Positions 15,978 to 24,620 of a stretch of 56,523 bases of DNA are shown one piece after another. The position numbers and the translations under genes are program-made. Position 1 is the stretch's first letter. Each line of letters begins with the position of its first letter. This DNA is from CALCHA01 sp035548175 (GTDB lineage: Bacteria; Planctomycetota; Phycisphaerae; WQYP01). Below the pieces are notes generated by a model. It was not told where the DNA came from, made no database searches, and worked only from the letters and a program-made list of their open reading frames with translations. The stretch lies in the NCBI GenBank assembly GCA_035548175.1, contig DASZTO010000041.1, positions 1 to 56,523 on the forward strand. Direction: 5' to 3'.

Positions 15978-18194
15978 TCACTTCACCATGCGCCCCTGGC
16001 CCGCCGCCCAGTCCCGAAATTGCCGAACCGCCGCATCCGCCATCGCTCCTGAATTGAGCCGGATCGGAAAGTCCGCGGGATATGCGGAAATCTTCGTTTC
16101 CACCTCTTCCAGCGAACGATAAGGTTCCCCATGGATATATCCATAAAACCGCCCGTCCGTGCCCATCGACACCTGCAGCGGAACCTCCGTGAGCGCCGCC
16201 TCATCCCTGCACGCCTGCACCAGCTCCGCCGACCCCGCCTTCGCCTCCGCCGCCGCAAGCTGCTGGTTCGTCAACACCCACCTGTGCCCGTGAACCAGCG
16301 CATCCACCAGCGCGGTCCGCCGCGCCATTTCCGGGTCTTTTGGCGCCATCTGATCGACCGATGGATTCGCCACATACTTGCGCCCCAACGCCTCGATCAG
16401 CACGCCTGCCACCCGTGGTGATCCCCGCCGCTTCAGCATTGTCGCCGCCGAAATGGCCACGTTCGCATCCTTATCGTCCAGCGACTCGCACGCCAGCGAC
16501 TCGAGCTCCGGCGTCCACACCTGCCGGCCCACCTCCTCGAACAAATCCCGCCAGCAGCCCGTCTGCCGCGACGCCAGGCACTCCGTGAATGTCTCCTGGC
16601 CATACGCCGGATCGACCCGCAGAAAATAGGCCAGCATCCCCGATTGAACATCGCACGCCCACCGCCCGGCATGGGCTTCGAAAATCTTCACCATCTCCGG
16701 CTCGATCGTTGCGGTCCCATAGCGCGCCAGCAAGTGCGCCTCGCCCGCCATGACGTGCAGGCCCCCCGACCCCATCAGCCGCACAAAATCATCATCCATC
16801 TCCGGCAGCGTCTCATCCGGCAGCACCAGCAGACCCTCCAGCCGATTCTCCAGCCCATACGAATCGGACGACACCGGATGCTTCATCTCCGCCAACACCA
16901 CCGGCCTTACCCCCTTCGGATCCAGCTCATACGCCCGTACCAGCGCCCAGTTCCGCAACTGCAATCCCGCCATTCCCGTGCCCGGCGATCCCTGCACGAT
17001 CTTCAGCAGATGGGGCAACATCGCAGCCGATTTCGTCGCCTCCCAGTTGCCTTGCAACGCTCTGATCTGATCCTCCACGGGCAGCATCTCAAACACCGCG
17101 GCCAACGCCTCGGCCATTCCCGCGTCCGGCGTGAAAACCTCGTTGGCAGGCTCTTGTTCCAGCGCCGCCAGGGTCACCGCGCGGGCCTTCTCCTTCTTGT
17201 CCGCCAAACTCGCCTTCAACCGCGGCATGTAGCTCGCCAGCGCCGTTCGCATCCGTTCCCGATTCTCCGCCAAGTGCGCCCGCATATCCGCCGGCCTCGT
17301 CGATGTTCCTGGCTCCTCCAACACCGCAAGAATCTGTAGCGTCGTTAGAAACCGCGGCGTTACCGCCTGGTCCTCCGCCACGAGCCTCTGCTCCATCGCC
17401 TCAAGCGCCGCCTTCCGATCCGATACCCCCACCAGCCCCGCCTCCAAATCCCAGGCGTCCCGCACCGACCCATCCAGCCGCTTCGCCATCTCCATCGACG
17501 CCTCCGGCGTGTTCAGAAAGCGCAGCCGCCTCACCGCGTCCCGCTCCGCCTCCTCGTTCGGGTTCCCATCCAGAATCCTCCGAATCTCCTCAAGCTGGCC
17601 CCTCGACCAACCCGCATCCGCCGGCAGCACCTCGAAGCTCACGATGTCCGACACGGCGCTCTTCACCTCGTGCGCGTCGCCCTTCTCGGTGATCCGCTGT
17701 GCCGTCACATACAACCGATATTTTCCCGCATGATCGAAGCTCACCCACTCATTCAAATCAAAATGCAACTCAACCGGCTTCTCCCCCAGCGTCGGCATCG
17801 AGCGCAATCCGCCGCCCATCCAAGGCCCCTGCAGCGAAAAGAACGCCGCCAGCGGATCCGTCAGATCCCGCGGCTCCACGTGAAACGTGTCCTCCCACAT
17901 CCGGCCGCTGCGATCGTACATCCCGCCATCGAAGGTATACTTTCCCTCCACGCCGCTGGTCACCCGATACGTCATCGCCACCCGCTCGCCCAGGTGATAC
18001 GCCGGCTTATCCAACGTCAGCGCGAAGGTCACCCCCGACGGCGCCTGGGACGCCTCGGCATCGTGCTCCTTATCCAGATCACCGGCCGTCTGTCCCCGCG
18101 CCCCGCGTGCCGCCGCCATCATCACCACCACGCTCATCAGCACCACGCCAGCCGCCGTCATCAGCCGCATCGCATTGCTCCCTGTGTAAGCCAT
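15978..18194 (-). CDS. Large secreted protein, probable helical repeat
   Basis: 738 residues. A signal peptide (about 1-34) precedes a beta-rich N-terminal part (about 50-190, YHLGERVAMTYRVTS) of the type that opens secreted proteins with an intermediate-filament or Ig-like fold. The rest (about 200-660) is helical with short repeating segments, suggesting a HEAT-like solenoid; the C-terminal 80 residues are a mixed domain. No catalytic motif was recognised. A shortened dead copy lies just downstream at 15283-15942, which shows the family duplicates in tandem. Confidence 0.7.
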   Translation of the reverse strand: MAYTGSNAMRLMTAAGVVLMSVVVMMAAARGARGQTAGDLDKEHDAEASQAPSGVTFALTLDKPAYHLGERVAMTYRVTSGVEGKYTFDGGMYDRSGRMWEDTFHVEPRDLTDPLAAFFSLQGPWMGGGLRSMPTLGEKPVELHFDLNEWVSFDHAGKYRLYVTAQRITEKGDAHEVKSAVSDIVSFEVLPADAGWSRGQLEEIRRILDGNPNEEAERDAVRRLRFLNTPEASMEMAKRLDGSVRDAWDLEAGLVGVSDRKAALEAMEQRLVAEDQAVTPRFLTTLQILAVLEEPGTSTRPADMRAHLAENRERMRTALASYMPRLKASLADKKEKARAVTLAALEQEPANEVFTPDAGMAEALAAVFEMLPVEDQIRALQGNWEATKSAAMLPHLLKIVQGSPGTGMAGLQLRNWALVRAYELDPKGVRPVVLAEMKHPVSSDSYGLENRLEGLLVLPDETLPEMDDDFVRLMGSGGLHVMAGEAHLLARYGTATIEPEMVKIFEAHAGRWACDVQSGMLAYFLRVDPAYGQETFTECLASRQTGCWRDLFEEVGRQVWTPELESLACESLDDKDANVAISAATMLKRRGSPRVAGVLIEALGRKYVANPSVDQMAPKDPEMARRTALVDALVHGHRWVLTNQQLAAAEAKAGSAELVQACRDEAALTEVPLQVSMGTDGRFYGYIHGEPYRSLEEVETKISAYPADFPIRLNSGAMADAAVRQFRDWAAGQGRMVK

Positions 18195-18330
18195 TCCACG
18201 TTCAGACGCTCGACGCCTTCGCCGGTTCCCTCTCCTCAGAATTGCCGCGCAAACGGATCACCGCATTCCCGGCTCGATCCCTGCTCCTTATCACTGAGCC
18301 GCCCCGCAAATCGACGCTTGGTTCTGCCGG

Positions 18331-19695
18331 TCAACCTGGCGCTGCCGTCCCCTCCCGCTTCCCACATCCCACCCACAGCATCGCCGCCACCAGGACCGCC
18401 GATGCGAGCAGCGGCACACCCACCGCCCGCACATAATCCCCCGCGTCGCGCCCGAACACCCGCGCCGCATCCGACGTCAGCAACATGGCCAGCCCCGCCA
18501 GCGCCAACGCCGCATACCCCCACAGCCGCCGTCCGCGCAAAACGCGCCGATCGCTCACTTCCATCCCCAGCGCCATCAGCGGCAAAATCAGCGTCACGTA
18601 ATGGTGGATCCACGTCCGCTCCGACGCCCACACCATGAACGCCGCCACGCAACCCACCTGCACCACATAGCGCTGTTGCGCAAACGACGTCAGCGGTCGC
18701 CGCATCCACCACGCCCCCGCCCCCAGCACCGCCAGCAATATTCCCCGTGTCAGCCACCGCACCGCTGCCTCCGGCAAATCCGCGATGTTCACATAATGCA
18801 CGCTCGGCACTCCCGCCGCCCCCGCCGTCGTGAACGCCGGAACATGCCGCAGCAGCCGCGTCAGAAAGCTCGCCACCGATTGCCCCGTGTAATACTGAAT
18901 GGCCCCGTGCCGCACATAAGGAATGATCATGATGTGCCCCCACTCGTTCAGCCACAGCAGGTTTCGCTGCCATCCGAAGAGCGCCGCCGGCGCCGCCAGC
19001 AGCCACACTCCCAGTCCGCCCACGCATGCCGCCGCCGCCACCCATCGCCGCTGCACCAGCAGGTACACCAGAAAAATCAGCGGTGTTACCTTCACGCTGA
19101 TCGCCAGCGCCACCAGCACGCCCGCCCCCGCGTCCGTCCCCCGCCGCCGCGCCTGCAAGAGTCGCAGCCCCAGCACCAGCGGCAAGAGCATCAGCAGATT
19201 CGTCTGCCCCTCCTGAAAATCCCCCACCATCGGCCATAACCACACGAACAACACCAGCGCCAGCGCCGCCGGCTCCATCTGCCCGCCCCGCGCCGCCCGC
19301 ACCATCCCCCAAACCACCGCGAAAATCCACGCCGCCAGCGCGCACTGTACGCACGCCCACACCACCTGCGCCGCCGGCTGAGACACCAGCGTCACCGGCC
19401 ACATCAACGCCAGCACGATCGGCGGATACGGAAACCCGTCATCCACATACTCCGACCGCCCGTCCAGAAACCCCGGCAGCATCTGCGTCCACCGCCCCAG
19501 ATCATTCACCGTCGCCTCGGGATGCAACCGCAGGTTCCGCGCCACCCGCCGCTCCCCCTGCACCCCCGTGGCCACCGCCATCACCACCAGCACCACCGCC
19601 GCCACCGCCAGCACCACCCGCCGCGCAGCCCTTGCTCTCTCCTCGCGCAACACCAGCCCTCCCGCTGCCTCGGCCATATCCGCTCCCGCCATCAC
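18331..19695 (-). CDS. Integral membrane protein, GT87 (DUF2029)-like glycosyltransferase
   Basis: 454 residues with about 10-12 membrane segments. Features of the GT87/DUF2029 group (polyprenyl-phosphate-dependent mannosyltransferases such as PimE) include DDGFPYPPIVLAL after the first helix and GDFQEGQTNLLML in the middle, followed by SVKVTPLIFL. It probably moves a sugar from a lipid carrier on the outer face of the cytoplasmic membrane. Several Met codons (residues 1, 2 and 7) could be the start. No close operon partner; 136 bp separate it from the secreted protein gene downstream. Confidence 0.75.
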   Translation of the reverse strand: MMAGADMAEAAGGLVLREERARAARRVVLAVAAVVLVVMAVATGVQGERRVARNLRLHPEATVNDLGRWTQMLPGFLDGRSEYVDDGFPYPPIVLALMWPVTLVSQPAAQVVWACVQCALAAWIFAVVWGMVRAARGGQMEPAALALVLFVWLWPMVGDFQEGQTNLLMLLPLVLGLRLLQARRRGTDAGAGVLVALAISVKVTPLIFLVYLLVQRRWVAAAACVGGLGVWLLAAPAALFGWQRNLLWLNEWGHIMIIPYVRHGAIQYYTGQSVASFLTRLLRHVPAFTTAGAAGVPSVHYVNIADLPEAAVRWLTRGILLAVLGAGAWWMRRPLTSFAQQRYVVQVGCVAAFMVWASERTWIHHYVTLILPLMALGMEVSDRRVLRGRRLWGYAALALAGLAMLLTSDAARVFGRDAGDYVRAVGVPLLASAVLVAAMLWVGCGKREGTAAPG

Positions 19696-19854
19696 GCGTC
19701 CGCACCTTCACCGCTCACATCGAGCGCCCCGTCCATACCCTTCCCCCGTGCCCCGCACAAGCCCTCGCCGCTTCGATATCTGCCCTGGCCCACGACGGCC
19801 CCGGCGCGCTGCTTGCTCCTTTTCTACCCGTCAAATTCCCTCATACGGAGCGCC

Positions 19855-20007
19855 ATGATGATCCGCAAACTCTCCTCCGGCGAATACCGCCTCTACTCCC
19901 GCAAGAAAAACCCCAAAACCGGCAAACGCCGCAACCTCGGCACCTTCTCCTCTCGCCACGCCGCCGAAAAACACGAACGCGAAGTGCAATACTTCAAACG
20001 TCACTGA
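19855..20007 (+). CDS. Small basic conserved protein (50 residues)
   Basis: The protein starts MMIRKLSSGEYRLYSRK and ends EREVQYFKRH. It is very rich in Lys and Arg, with KNPKTGKRRNLGTF in the middle. Small proteins of this pattern recur in many bacteria without a known function; the basic strand-turn-strand sequence would suit nucleic-acid binding. CGGAG lies just before tandem ATG codons at 19855 and 19858. It is isolated on the plus strand. Confidence 0.65.
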   Translation: MMIRKLSSGEYRLYSRKKNPKTGKRRNLGTFSSRHAAEKHEREVQYFKRH

Positions 20008-20341
20008 GCCGCTCCGATCCGCCCTCGCCCTTTCGCTGACGCGCGCCGTTCACGCCCCACCAATATGCGCCGATCCATCACCCCCTCGACCCGTGGCACG
20101 CGCATCATCATCAGACCCCATCGCAATCACACCACCTGATTCTACCGCGCCACGCCTTTCGCACGGCGCCCGCCTGCCTCGATGGCCTGGGAATTTAGTC
20201 CCTCCAAATGCCGACGCCCGACCGGCAGAAGCGCCGCCGTCGGCTGGCGTGCCTACGATGTTTCTCACCGCTGCGCGATCGCCGGCGCACCGTGTCGTCG
20301 CGGCAGCGTTGCTGCGACGCTTCATCGCTCGAGGAGCCCAC
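20008..20341. other. Gene-free stretch with no recognised element
   Basis: About 330 bp between the small basic protein and the aldo/keto reductase. It has high GC, no convincing promoter, terminator or protein-like frame. Only a GGAG before the ATG at 20342 is recognisable. Confidence 0.4.
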
Positions 20342-21331
20342 ATGCAATACGCCCGTCTTGGAAATAGCGGTCTTCACGTTTCCCGGCTGTGCCTGGGATG
20401 CATGTCCTATGGCGTTCCGGCGCGCGGCACGCATCCCTGGTCGCTCGATCTGGAGGCCTCCCGCCCCTTTATCCGGCGGGCGCTGGAACTGGGCATCACC
20501 TTCTTCGATACGGCCAATGTGTACTCGGATGGCACCTCGGAGCAGTTTCTGGGAACGCTGCTCAAGGAAGTCGCCGACACCTATCCGCGGGAATCCCTCG
20601 TCATCGCCACCAAGGTTCACGGGCGCATGCGGCCGGACCCCAACGGGCGCGGGCTTTCGCGCAAGGCCATTCTTCAGGAAATGGATGCCTCGCTGCGGCG
20701 CCTCGGCATGGATTACGTCGATCTCTATCAAATTCACCGGCTCGATGACCAGACCCCCATCGAGGAGACGCTCGAAGCGCTCCATGATGTGGTCAAAGCC
20801 GGCAAGGCCCGCTACATCGGCGCTTCTTCCATGTTCGCATGGCAGTTCGCCAAGGCTCTTTTTGTCGCCGATCGGCTCCGGCTCACGCGCTTCGTGTCGA
20901 TGCAGAACCATTACAATCTGCTCTATCGGGAGGAGGAGCGCGAGATGAATCCGCTCTGCCGCGACCAGGGAGTGGCGATCATTCCCTGGAGTCCCCTCGC
21001 CCGCGGCCGGCTGACGCGCCCGTGGAATACGCCCACCGGGCGCACCGCTTCCGATGCCTTCGGCGGCAAGCTGTATGGCCAGACGCAGGACGCGGATCGA
21101 GCCGTGGTGGAACGCCTGGGCGAGGTTGCCCAACAGACGCAGCGGCCGCGGGCGCAGGTGGCCCTGGCATGGTTGCTGGCGCAACCCGGCGTGACGGCCC
21201 CGATCATCGGAGCGACGAAGACGCACCATCTGGAAGATGCAGTCGCGGCGCTCGAGATGCGGTTGTCACCAGAGCAAGTCGCAGCGCTTCAGGAGCCCTA
21301 CGCACCGCACCCGGTGCTGGGCATTTCCTGA
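20342..21331 (+). CDS. yajO: Aldo/keto reductase family protein, YajO-like
   Basis: 329 residues, same length as E. coli YajO, and closely similar from the N-terminus (MQYARLG, VSRLCLGCMSYG) to the end (PHPVLGIS). The AKR tetrad is visible: D in FFDTANVYSDG, Y in the same motif, K in VIATKVHG and H in LYQIHRLD. IEETLEALHDVVKAGKARYIGASS and IPWSPLARGRLTRPW are near-identical to YajO. YajO has been reported to form DXP from ribulose 5-phosphate in addition to reductase activity. Start at ATG 20342 with GAGGAG upstream; the longer open frame to 20093 is not supported. Confidence 0.88.
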   Translation: MQYARLGNSGLHVSRLCLGCMSYGVPARGTHPWSLDLEASRPFIRRALELGITFFDTANVYSDGTSEQFLGTLLKEVADTYPRESLVIATKVHGRMRPDPNGRGLSRKAILQEMDASLRRLGMDYVDLYQIHRLDDQTPIEETLEALHDVVKAGKARYIGASSMFAWQFAKALFVADRLRLTRFVSMQNHYNLLYREEEREMNPLCRDQGVAIIPWSPLARGRLTRPWNTPTGRTASDAFGGKLYGQTQDADRAVVERLGEVAQQTQRPRAQVALAWLLAQPGVTAPIIGATKTHHLEDAVAALEMRLSPEQVAALQEPYAPHPVLGIS

Positions 21332-21379
21332 TGCAGGCATCGATGATGGGCGGGGGAATGGCGCGTCACCTGTTGAGCG

Positions 21380-21802
21380 TCAGCCGTTCTCCTCCTCCCG
21401 CCAGTTCCACGCCCCCAGTTCCCCCGCCGCCAGTGTCGCCAGAACCACCCCCGCGACTATAGCCCCCAGCAGCCACTTCGCTTGCAACTCCGTGATCCCC
21501 CCGCCCAGCGACAATTCACCGAGGCCGGGCCCGGCGAACAGCGTCCCTTCCAACCACGCCGCCCCCGCACCCATCAGCACAAAAATCCACCACCCCCGCA
21601 CGTACCGCGCCACATGAAAACTCCCGACCACCAGGGGCGCGACACCCAGCAATTCCCATCCGTCAAACCCGCGCTGCATCGACGACGTGCCGGTTCCCGC
21701 TAGCGCGATCGTGAGCAGCATCAGCACGCCATAGATCAGCATCAATGAAAGGGCCGCCACGCCCCGAGTCAGCGGCCTGTCCAAAACGCTTTGCGCAGCC
21801 AT
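21380..21802 (-). CDS. Small integral membrane protein, unknown function
   Basis: 140 residues with about four hydrophobic segments (near 17-37, 53-68, 73-88 and 108-128). I do not recognise a family. ATG 21802 follows AAGGA at a suitable distance. It converges with the reductase gene. Confidence 0.6.
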   Translation of the reverse strand: MAAQSVLDRPLTRGVAALSLMLIYGVLMLLTIALAGTGTSSMQRGFDGWELLGVAPLVVGSFHVARYVRGWWIFVLMGAGAAWLEGTLFAGPGLGELSLGGGITELQAKWLLGAIVAGVVLATLAAGELGAWNWREEENG

Positions 21803-21924
21803 CCGCAATTTCCTTCAACCGCCCCCGCCATCCTCCCTACGAATGCGGCCGCCTCTGAGTTCGTCCCTGGGAGCGGCCAGCACGCGAGAAGCATGCGATC
21901 GCCCCCGCCGAAATCATCTGGAAT

Positions 21925-22791
21925 TCAGCCTTCCCCACCCACATTCGCCTGACCCTTGCCATCGTCGGCGTCGTAAGCGCCCGCTTGCTCGGTCCCTTTG
22001 AGATCGAGCCGTTCCACCGACAGCGCGTGGCCGCCGATCTCGTCGACGCTGGCCACGATGCCGCACATCCGCGGATCCCCCGTCGCCACCTCGAAAAATT
22101 GCGGCATCCCCGTCGTCATGAATTTGAGAATGCGTTCCTTGCGGCGGCCCAGCACGCTGTCATAGGGGCCGCACATCCCCAGGTCCGTCACCAGCGCCGT
22201 CGTTCCCCCGTTCTCCCCGCGCACGATCCGCGCATCCGCGGTCGGCACATGCACGTGCGTCCCAAAGCACACGCTCACCCGCCCCGCCACATACCAGCCC
22301 ATGGCCACCTTCTCGCTGCTCACCTCCGCGTGAAAATCCAGCACCTTCACCTTCACCTCCGGCGGAATTTTCGCCAGCAGCGCGTCGACCGTTCGGAAGG
22401 GATCGTCCATCGGCGGCTGCATGTGGAGCCGGCCCATCACGCTGATCACCGCGACCTTCGTGCCGTTCCTGCCCGCGACGATCGTCAGGCCCTTGCCCAC
22501 CGCGGTGGGGGGGAAATTGCCCGGGCGCACGAGCCGCTCGCTGGTTTCCAGCAGCGGCAGCACCTCGCGCTTGCGGTAGGTGTGATCCCCCAGCGTGCAG
22601 CAATCCACCCCCGTGCGCAGGATTTTTTCGAACAGCAGCGGGGTCAGGCCGCTGCCCCCCGCGGCGTTCTCCGCGTTGGCGACCACGAAGTCGATGCCAC
22701 GTTCGGTAATGACCTTGGGCAGAAGTTCGGCCACAACCAGCCGGCCGGGCTTTCCAACGATGTCACCGAGGCAAAGAATCTTGATTGGCAT
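21925..22791 (-). CDS. ymdB: YmdB-family metallophosphoesterase
   Basis: 288 residues, the size of the TIGR00282 (YmdB) family. The N-terminus has the metal motif LCLGDIVGKPGR (D10), then NAENAAGGSGLTP, LGDHTY, DFHAEVSSEK and FGTHVHVPTADARI, the family's metal-binding Asp, Asn, His and Glu set. Bacillus YmdB is a 2',3'-cyclic-nucleotide phosphodiesterase. The start at 22791 is placed before MPIKILCLG. A long leader upstream contains a minus-strand terminator (22915-22960), so expression may be controlled by attenuation. Confidence 0.9.
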   Translation of the reverse strand: MPIKILCLGDIVGKPGRLVVAELLPKVITERGIDFVVANAENAAGGSGLTPLLFEKILRTGVDCCTLGDHTYRKREVLPLLETSERLVRPGNFPPTAVGKGLTIVAGRNGTKVAVISVMGRLHMQPPMDDPFRTVDALLAKIPPEVKVKVLDFHAEVSSEKVAMGWYVAGRVSVCFGTHVHVPTADARIVRGENGGTTALVTDLGMCGPYDSVLGRRKERILKFMTTGMPQFFEVATGDPRMCGIVASVDEIGGHALSVERLDLKGTEQAGAYDADDGKGQANVGGEG

Positions 22792-23481
22792 GGCAGCACT
22801 GTAACGGGGCGCGCGGCGGCTCGCCAAACGCTGTCAGGTGCGGCCGAGGGGAATCCGTCCGTGGCCCCGCCCCCGCCTCGCGGGCGTCGTCTGTTGCCCG
22901 CTCGATATGCCTTTGAAAAAAGAACGCCCCGCACATGCCTGCGAGCAGTGTGCGGGGCGTAGCCAGTTATAACATTGCGTCTGGAGGGCTCTTGGAGCGG
23001 TCCTGCGATCAGGCCTAGACAGGTTGGCGGAAGGGCGCTGAAAAAATGTGAAAATCGCATTGGCGTAAATGGTGAAAGTTTTTTGAATGTCCGCCAATCT
23101 GTCGGGTGATCTACATTATGTCCGTGTTAAGTTGCCGCACACATGGGTGTTCGGTGTCAAAACAACAGGTAAAGACTCCTAAGTGCGTTCTCTATCTTCA
23201 CAAGTAAGGCCTTTACGGGCCTTTACATGCGCCATGCACAACTTATCCGCAAGAGATGTGCCAACTGCCTACCGAACATAGGGGGATTCAGGGGAGTCGC
23301 AAGTCAATTTGTTGGCCATAGTTAGGGTCGCTCCCAAGACGTCCCCACCCGCGGCCCACGCGCCGGACATAGCCCGGGAAGGAACTTATCCACAACCGGC
23401 GGCTGCCGCTGAACGCCACCGGTGCGCAAAGCAGCCCCTCCTCCCGGGCGCGGGCCCCGAAAGCGGATACAATGTCTTTCC
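22792..23481. other. 690-bp gene-free region of lower GC with DnaA-box-like sites
   Basis: The gap between the ymdB-like gene (minus) and the rluD-like gene (plus) is visibly AT-richer than its surroundings. TTATCCGCA at 23243-23251 and the perfect consensus TTATCCACA at 23386-23394 both sit in AACTTATCCNCAA. Other structure: a hairpin at 23206-23223 (AAGGCC/GGCCTT) and a wide inverted pair TGTTCGGT (23148-23155) and ACCGAACA (23271-23278). A strong terminator for minus-strand transcripts lies at 22915-22960. No protein-like frame is present. It could hold a regulatory RNA, a DnaA-responsive promoter or a replication-linked site. Confidence 0.5.
22915..22960 (-). terminator. Strong Rho-independent terminator on the minus strand, within the ymdB leader
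   Basis: A perfect 12-bp stem (22924-22935 with 22949-22960, ACGCCCCGCACA) encloses a 13-nt loop. On the minus strand it is followed at once by a run of T (TTCTTTTTTC). No gene lies upstream on this strand before the divergent rluD-like gene, so the terminated transcript must be non-coding or a leader of the ymdB-like gene starting 124 bp further on. Confidence 0.75.
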
Positions 23482-24603
23482 ATGACCGCCGATGCACCAT
23501 CGTCTGAATCCGCCCGCCCCGCGCCCGCGGGCGCTCCGGAAGAACCGCCCTCTGTCGCAGCCGACGAAGCGCCCCTCCGGCCCGATCCGGCCCAGATCCA
23601 CCAGCTGCGCTTTTCCATCAAGCACGATCTGCACAAGCGGATCGATGTCTACCTCCGCGATCGTCTGCCCGCCTATTCACGCGCCATGATCCAAAAGCTG
23701 ATCGCATCGGGCGCCGTTATCGTCAACGGCCGGCCCGCTAAAAGTTCCACGGTGCTCCGCAACGGCGACACGCTCGAAGTGCTCCTGCCCAAAGCCCGCC
23801 CCGACCGGCTCTTCCCCGAAGATATCCCCCTCCACGTCGTGTACGAAGATGACCAGCTCATCGCCCTCAACAAACAGGCCAATCTCATCGTGCATCCGGC
23901 ACGCGGGCACTGGTCCGGCACCCTGATCAACGCCCTCCTGCACCACGCGCAGCAGACCCATTCCACGCTCTCCAGCGGCTCCGATCCCTGGCGTCCCGGC
24001 ATTATCCATCGCCTCGACCGCGACACGACGGGGCTGATTCTCATCGCCAAGACGGATGAAGCGCACTGGCGGCTGGCGGGACAATTCGAGCGGCGGACCA
24101 TCAGGAAAACCTACCTGGCGATCGTGCATGGCGCGATGGAACTCGATTCTGATCTGATCGACGCCCCCCTGGCCGTGCACGCCAAAATCCGCGAAAAATA
24201 TGCCGTGCGGCCCGACATCGGCAAATCGGCCCAGACCGTGTACACCGTCCGGGAGCGCTTCCAGATCTCGAACCACGCCCACTACACCCTGGTCGAACTG
24301 GCGCCCAAGACCGGCCGCACTCACCAGTTACGCGTGCACATGGCGCACATCGGGCACCCGATCGTGGGCGATTCGATGTATGGCGGCCGGCAGATCACGG
24401 AGGCGGACGTCGTCGGCCGCGGACCCAGCGACACCGGCGTCAGAAACGACAATTCCCCGGCGCTGATCACGCGGCAGGCGCTGCATGCCTATCGGCTCCA
24501 GTTCGTGCATCCGACGCTCTTCACCCGCATGCACCTCGAAGCGCCGCTGCCCCCCGATATGACTCGCATCGTCGAGCTTTTGCGCCTCCACGCGCGGCGC
24601 TGA
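23482..24603 (+). CDS. rluD: RluD-type ribosomal large-subunit pseudouridine synthase
   Basis: 373 residues. A Pro/Ala-rich N-terminal tail (1-40) precedes an S4 RNA-binding domain (about 48-100, RIDVYLRDRLP) and the RluA/RluD catalytic domain. The catalytic Asp is D179 in the signature HRLDRDTTGL; later motifs TGRTHQLRVHMAHIGHPI and GDSMYGG complete the fold. It converts uridines of 23S rRNA to pseudouridine; RluD acts on helix 69, but RluC or another target cannot be excluded. ATG 23482 was chosen over an upstream start at 23422. tsaB follows 17 bp downstream, likely in the same transcript. Confidence 0.9.
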   Translation: MTADAPSSESARPAPAGAPEEPPSVAADEAPLRPDPAQIHQLRFSIKHDLHKRIDVYLRDRLPAYSRAMIQKLIASGAVIVNGRPAKSSTVLRNGDTLEVLLPKARPDRLFPEDIPLHVVYEDDQLIALNKQANLIVHPARGHWSGTLINALLHHAQQTHSTLSSGSDPWRPGIIHRLDRDTTGLILIAKTDEAHWRLAGQFERRTIRKTYLAIVHGAMELDSDLIDAPLAVHAKIREKYAVRPDIGKSAQTVYTVRERFQISNHAHYTLVELAPKTGRTHQLRVHMAHIGHPIVGDSMYGGRQITEADVVGRGPSDTGVRNDNSPALITRQALHAYRLQFVHPTLFTRMHLEAPLPPDMTRIVELLRLHARR

Positions 24604-24620
24604 GAGGGCGAACGGGCGGC

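Noticed and set aside
23105..23132. dif-like 28-mer in the low-GC region
   Set aside because: About 13 of 22 arm positions match the E. coli dif arms and the inner ATAA of the left arm is missing; chance is likely, and only genome position relative to the terminus could rescue it.
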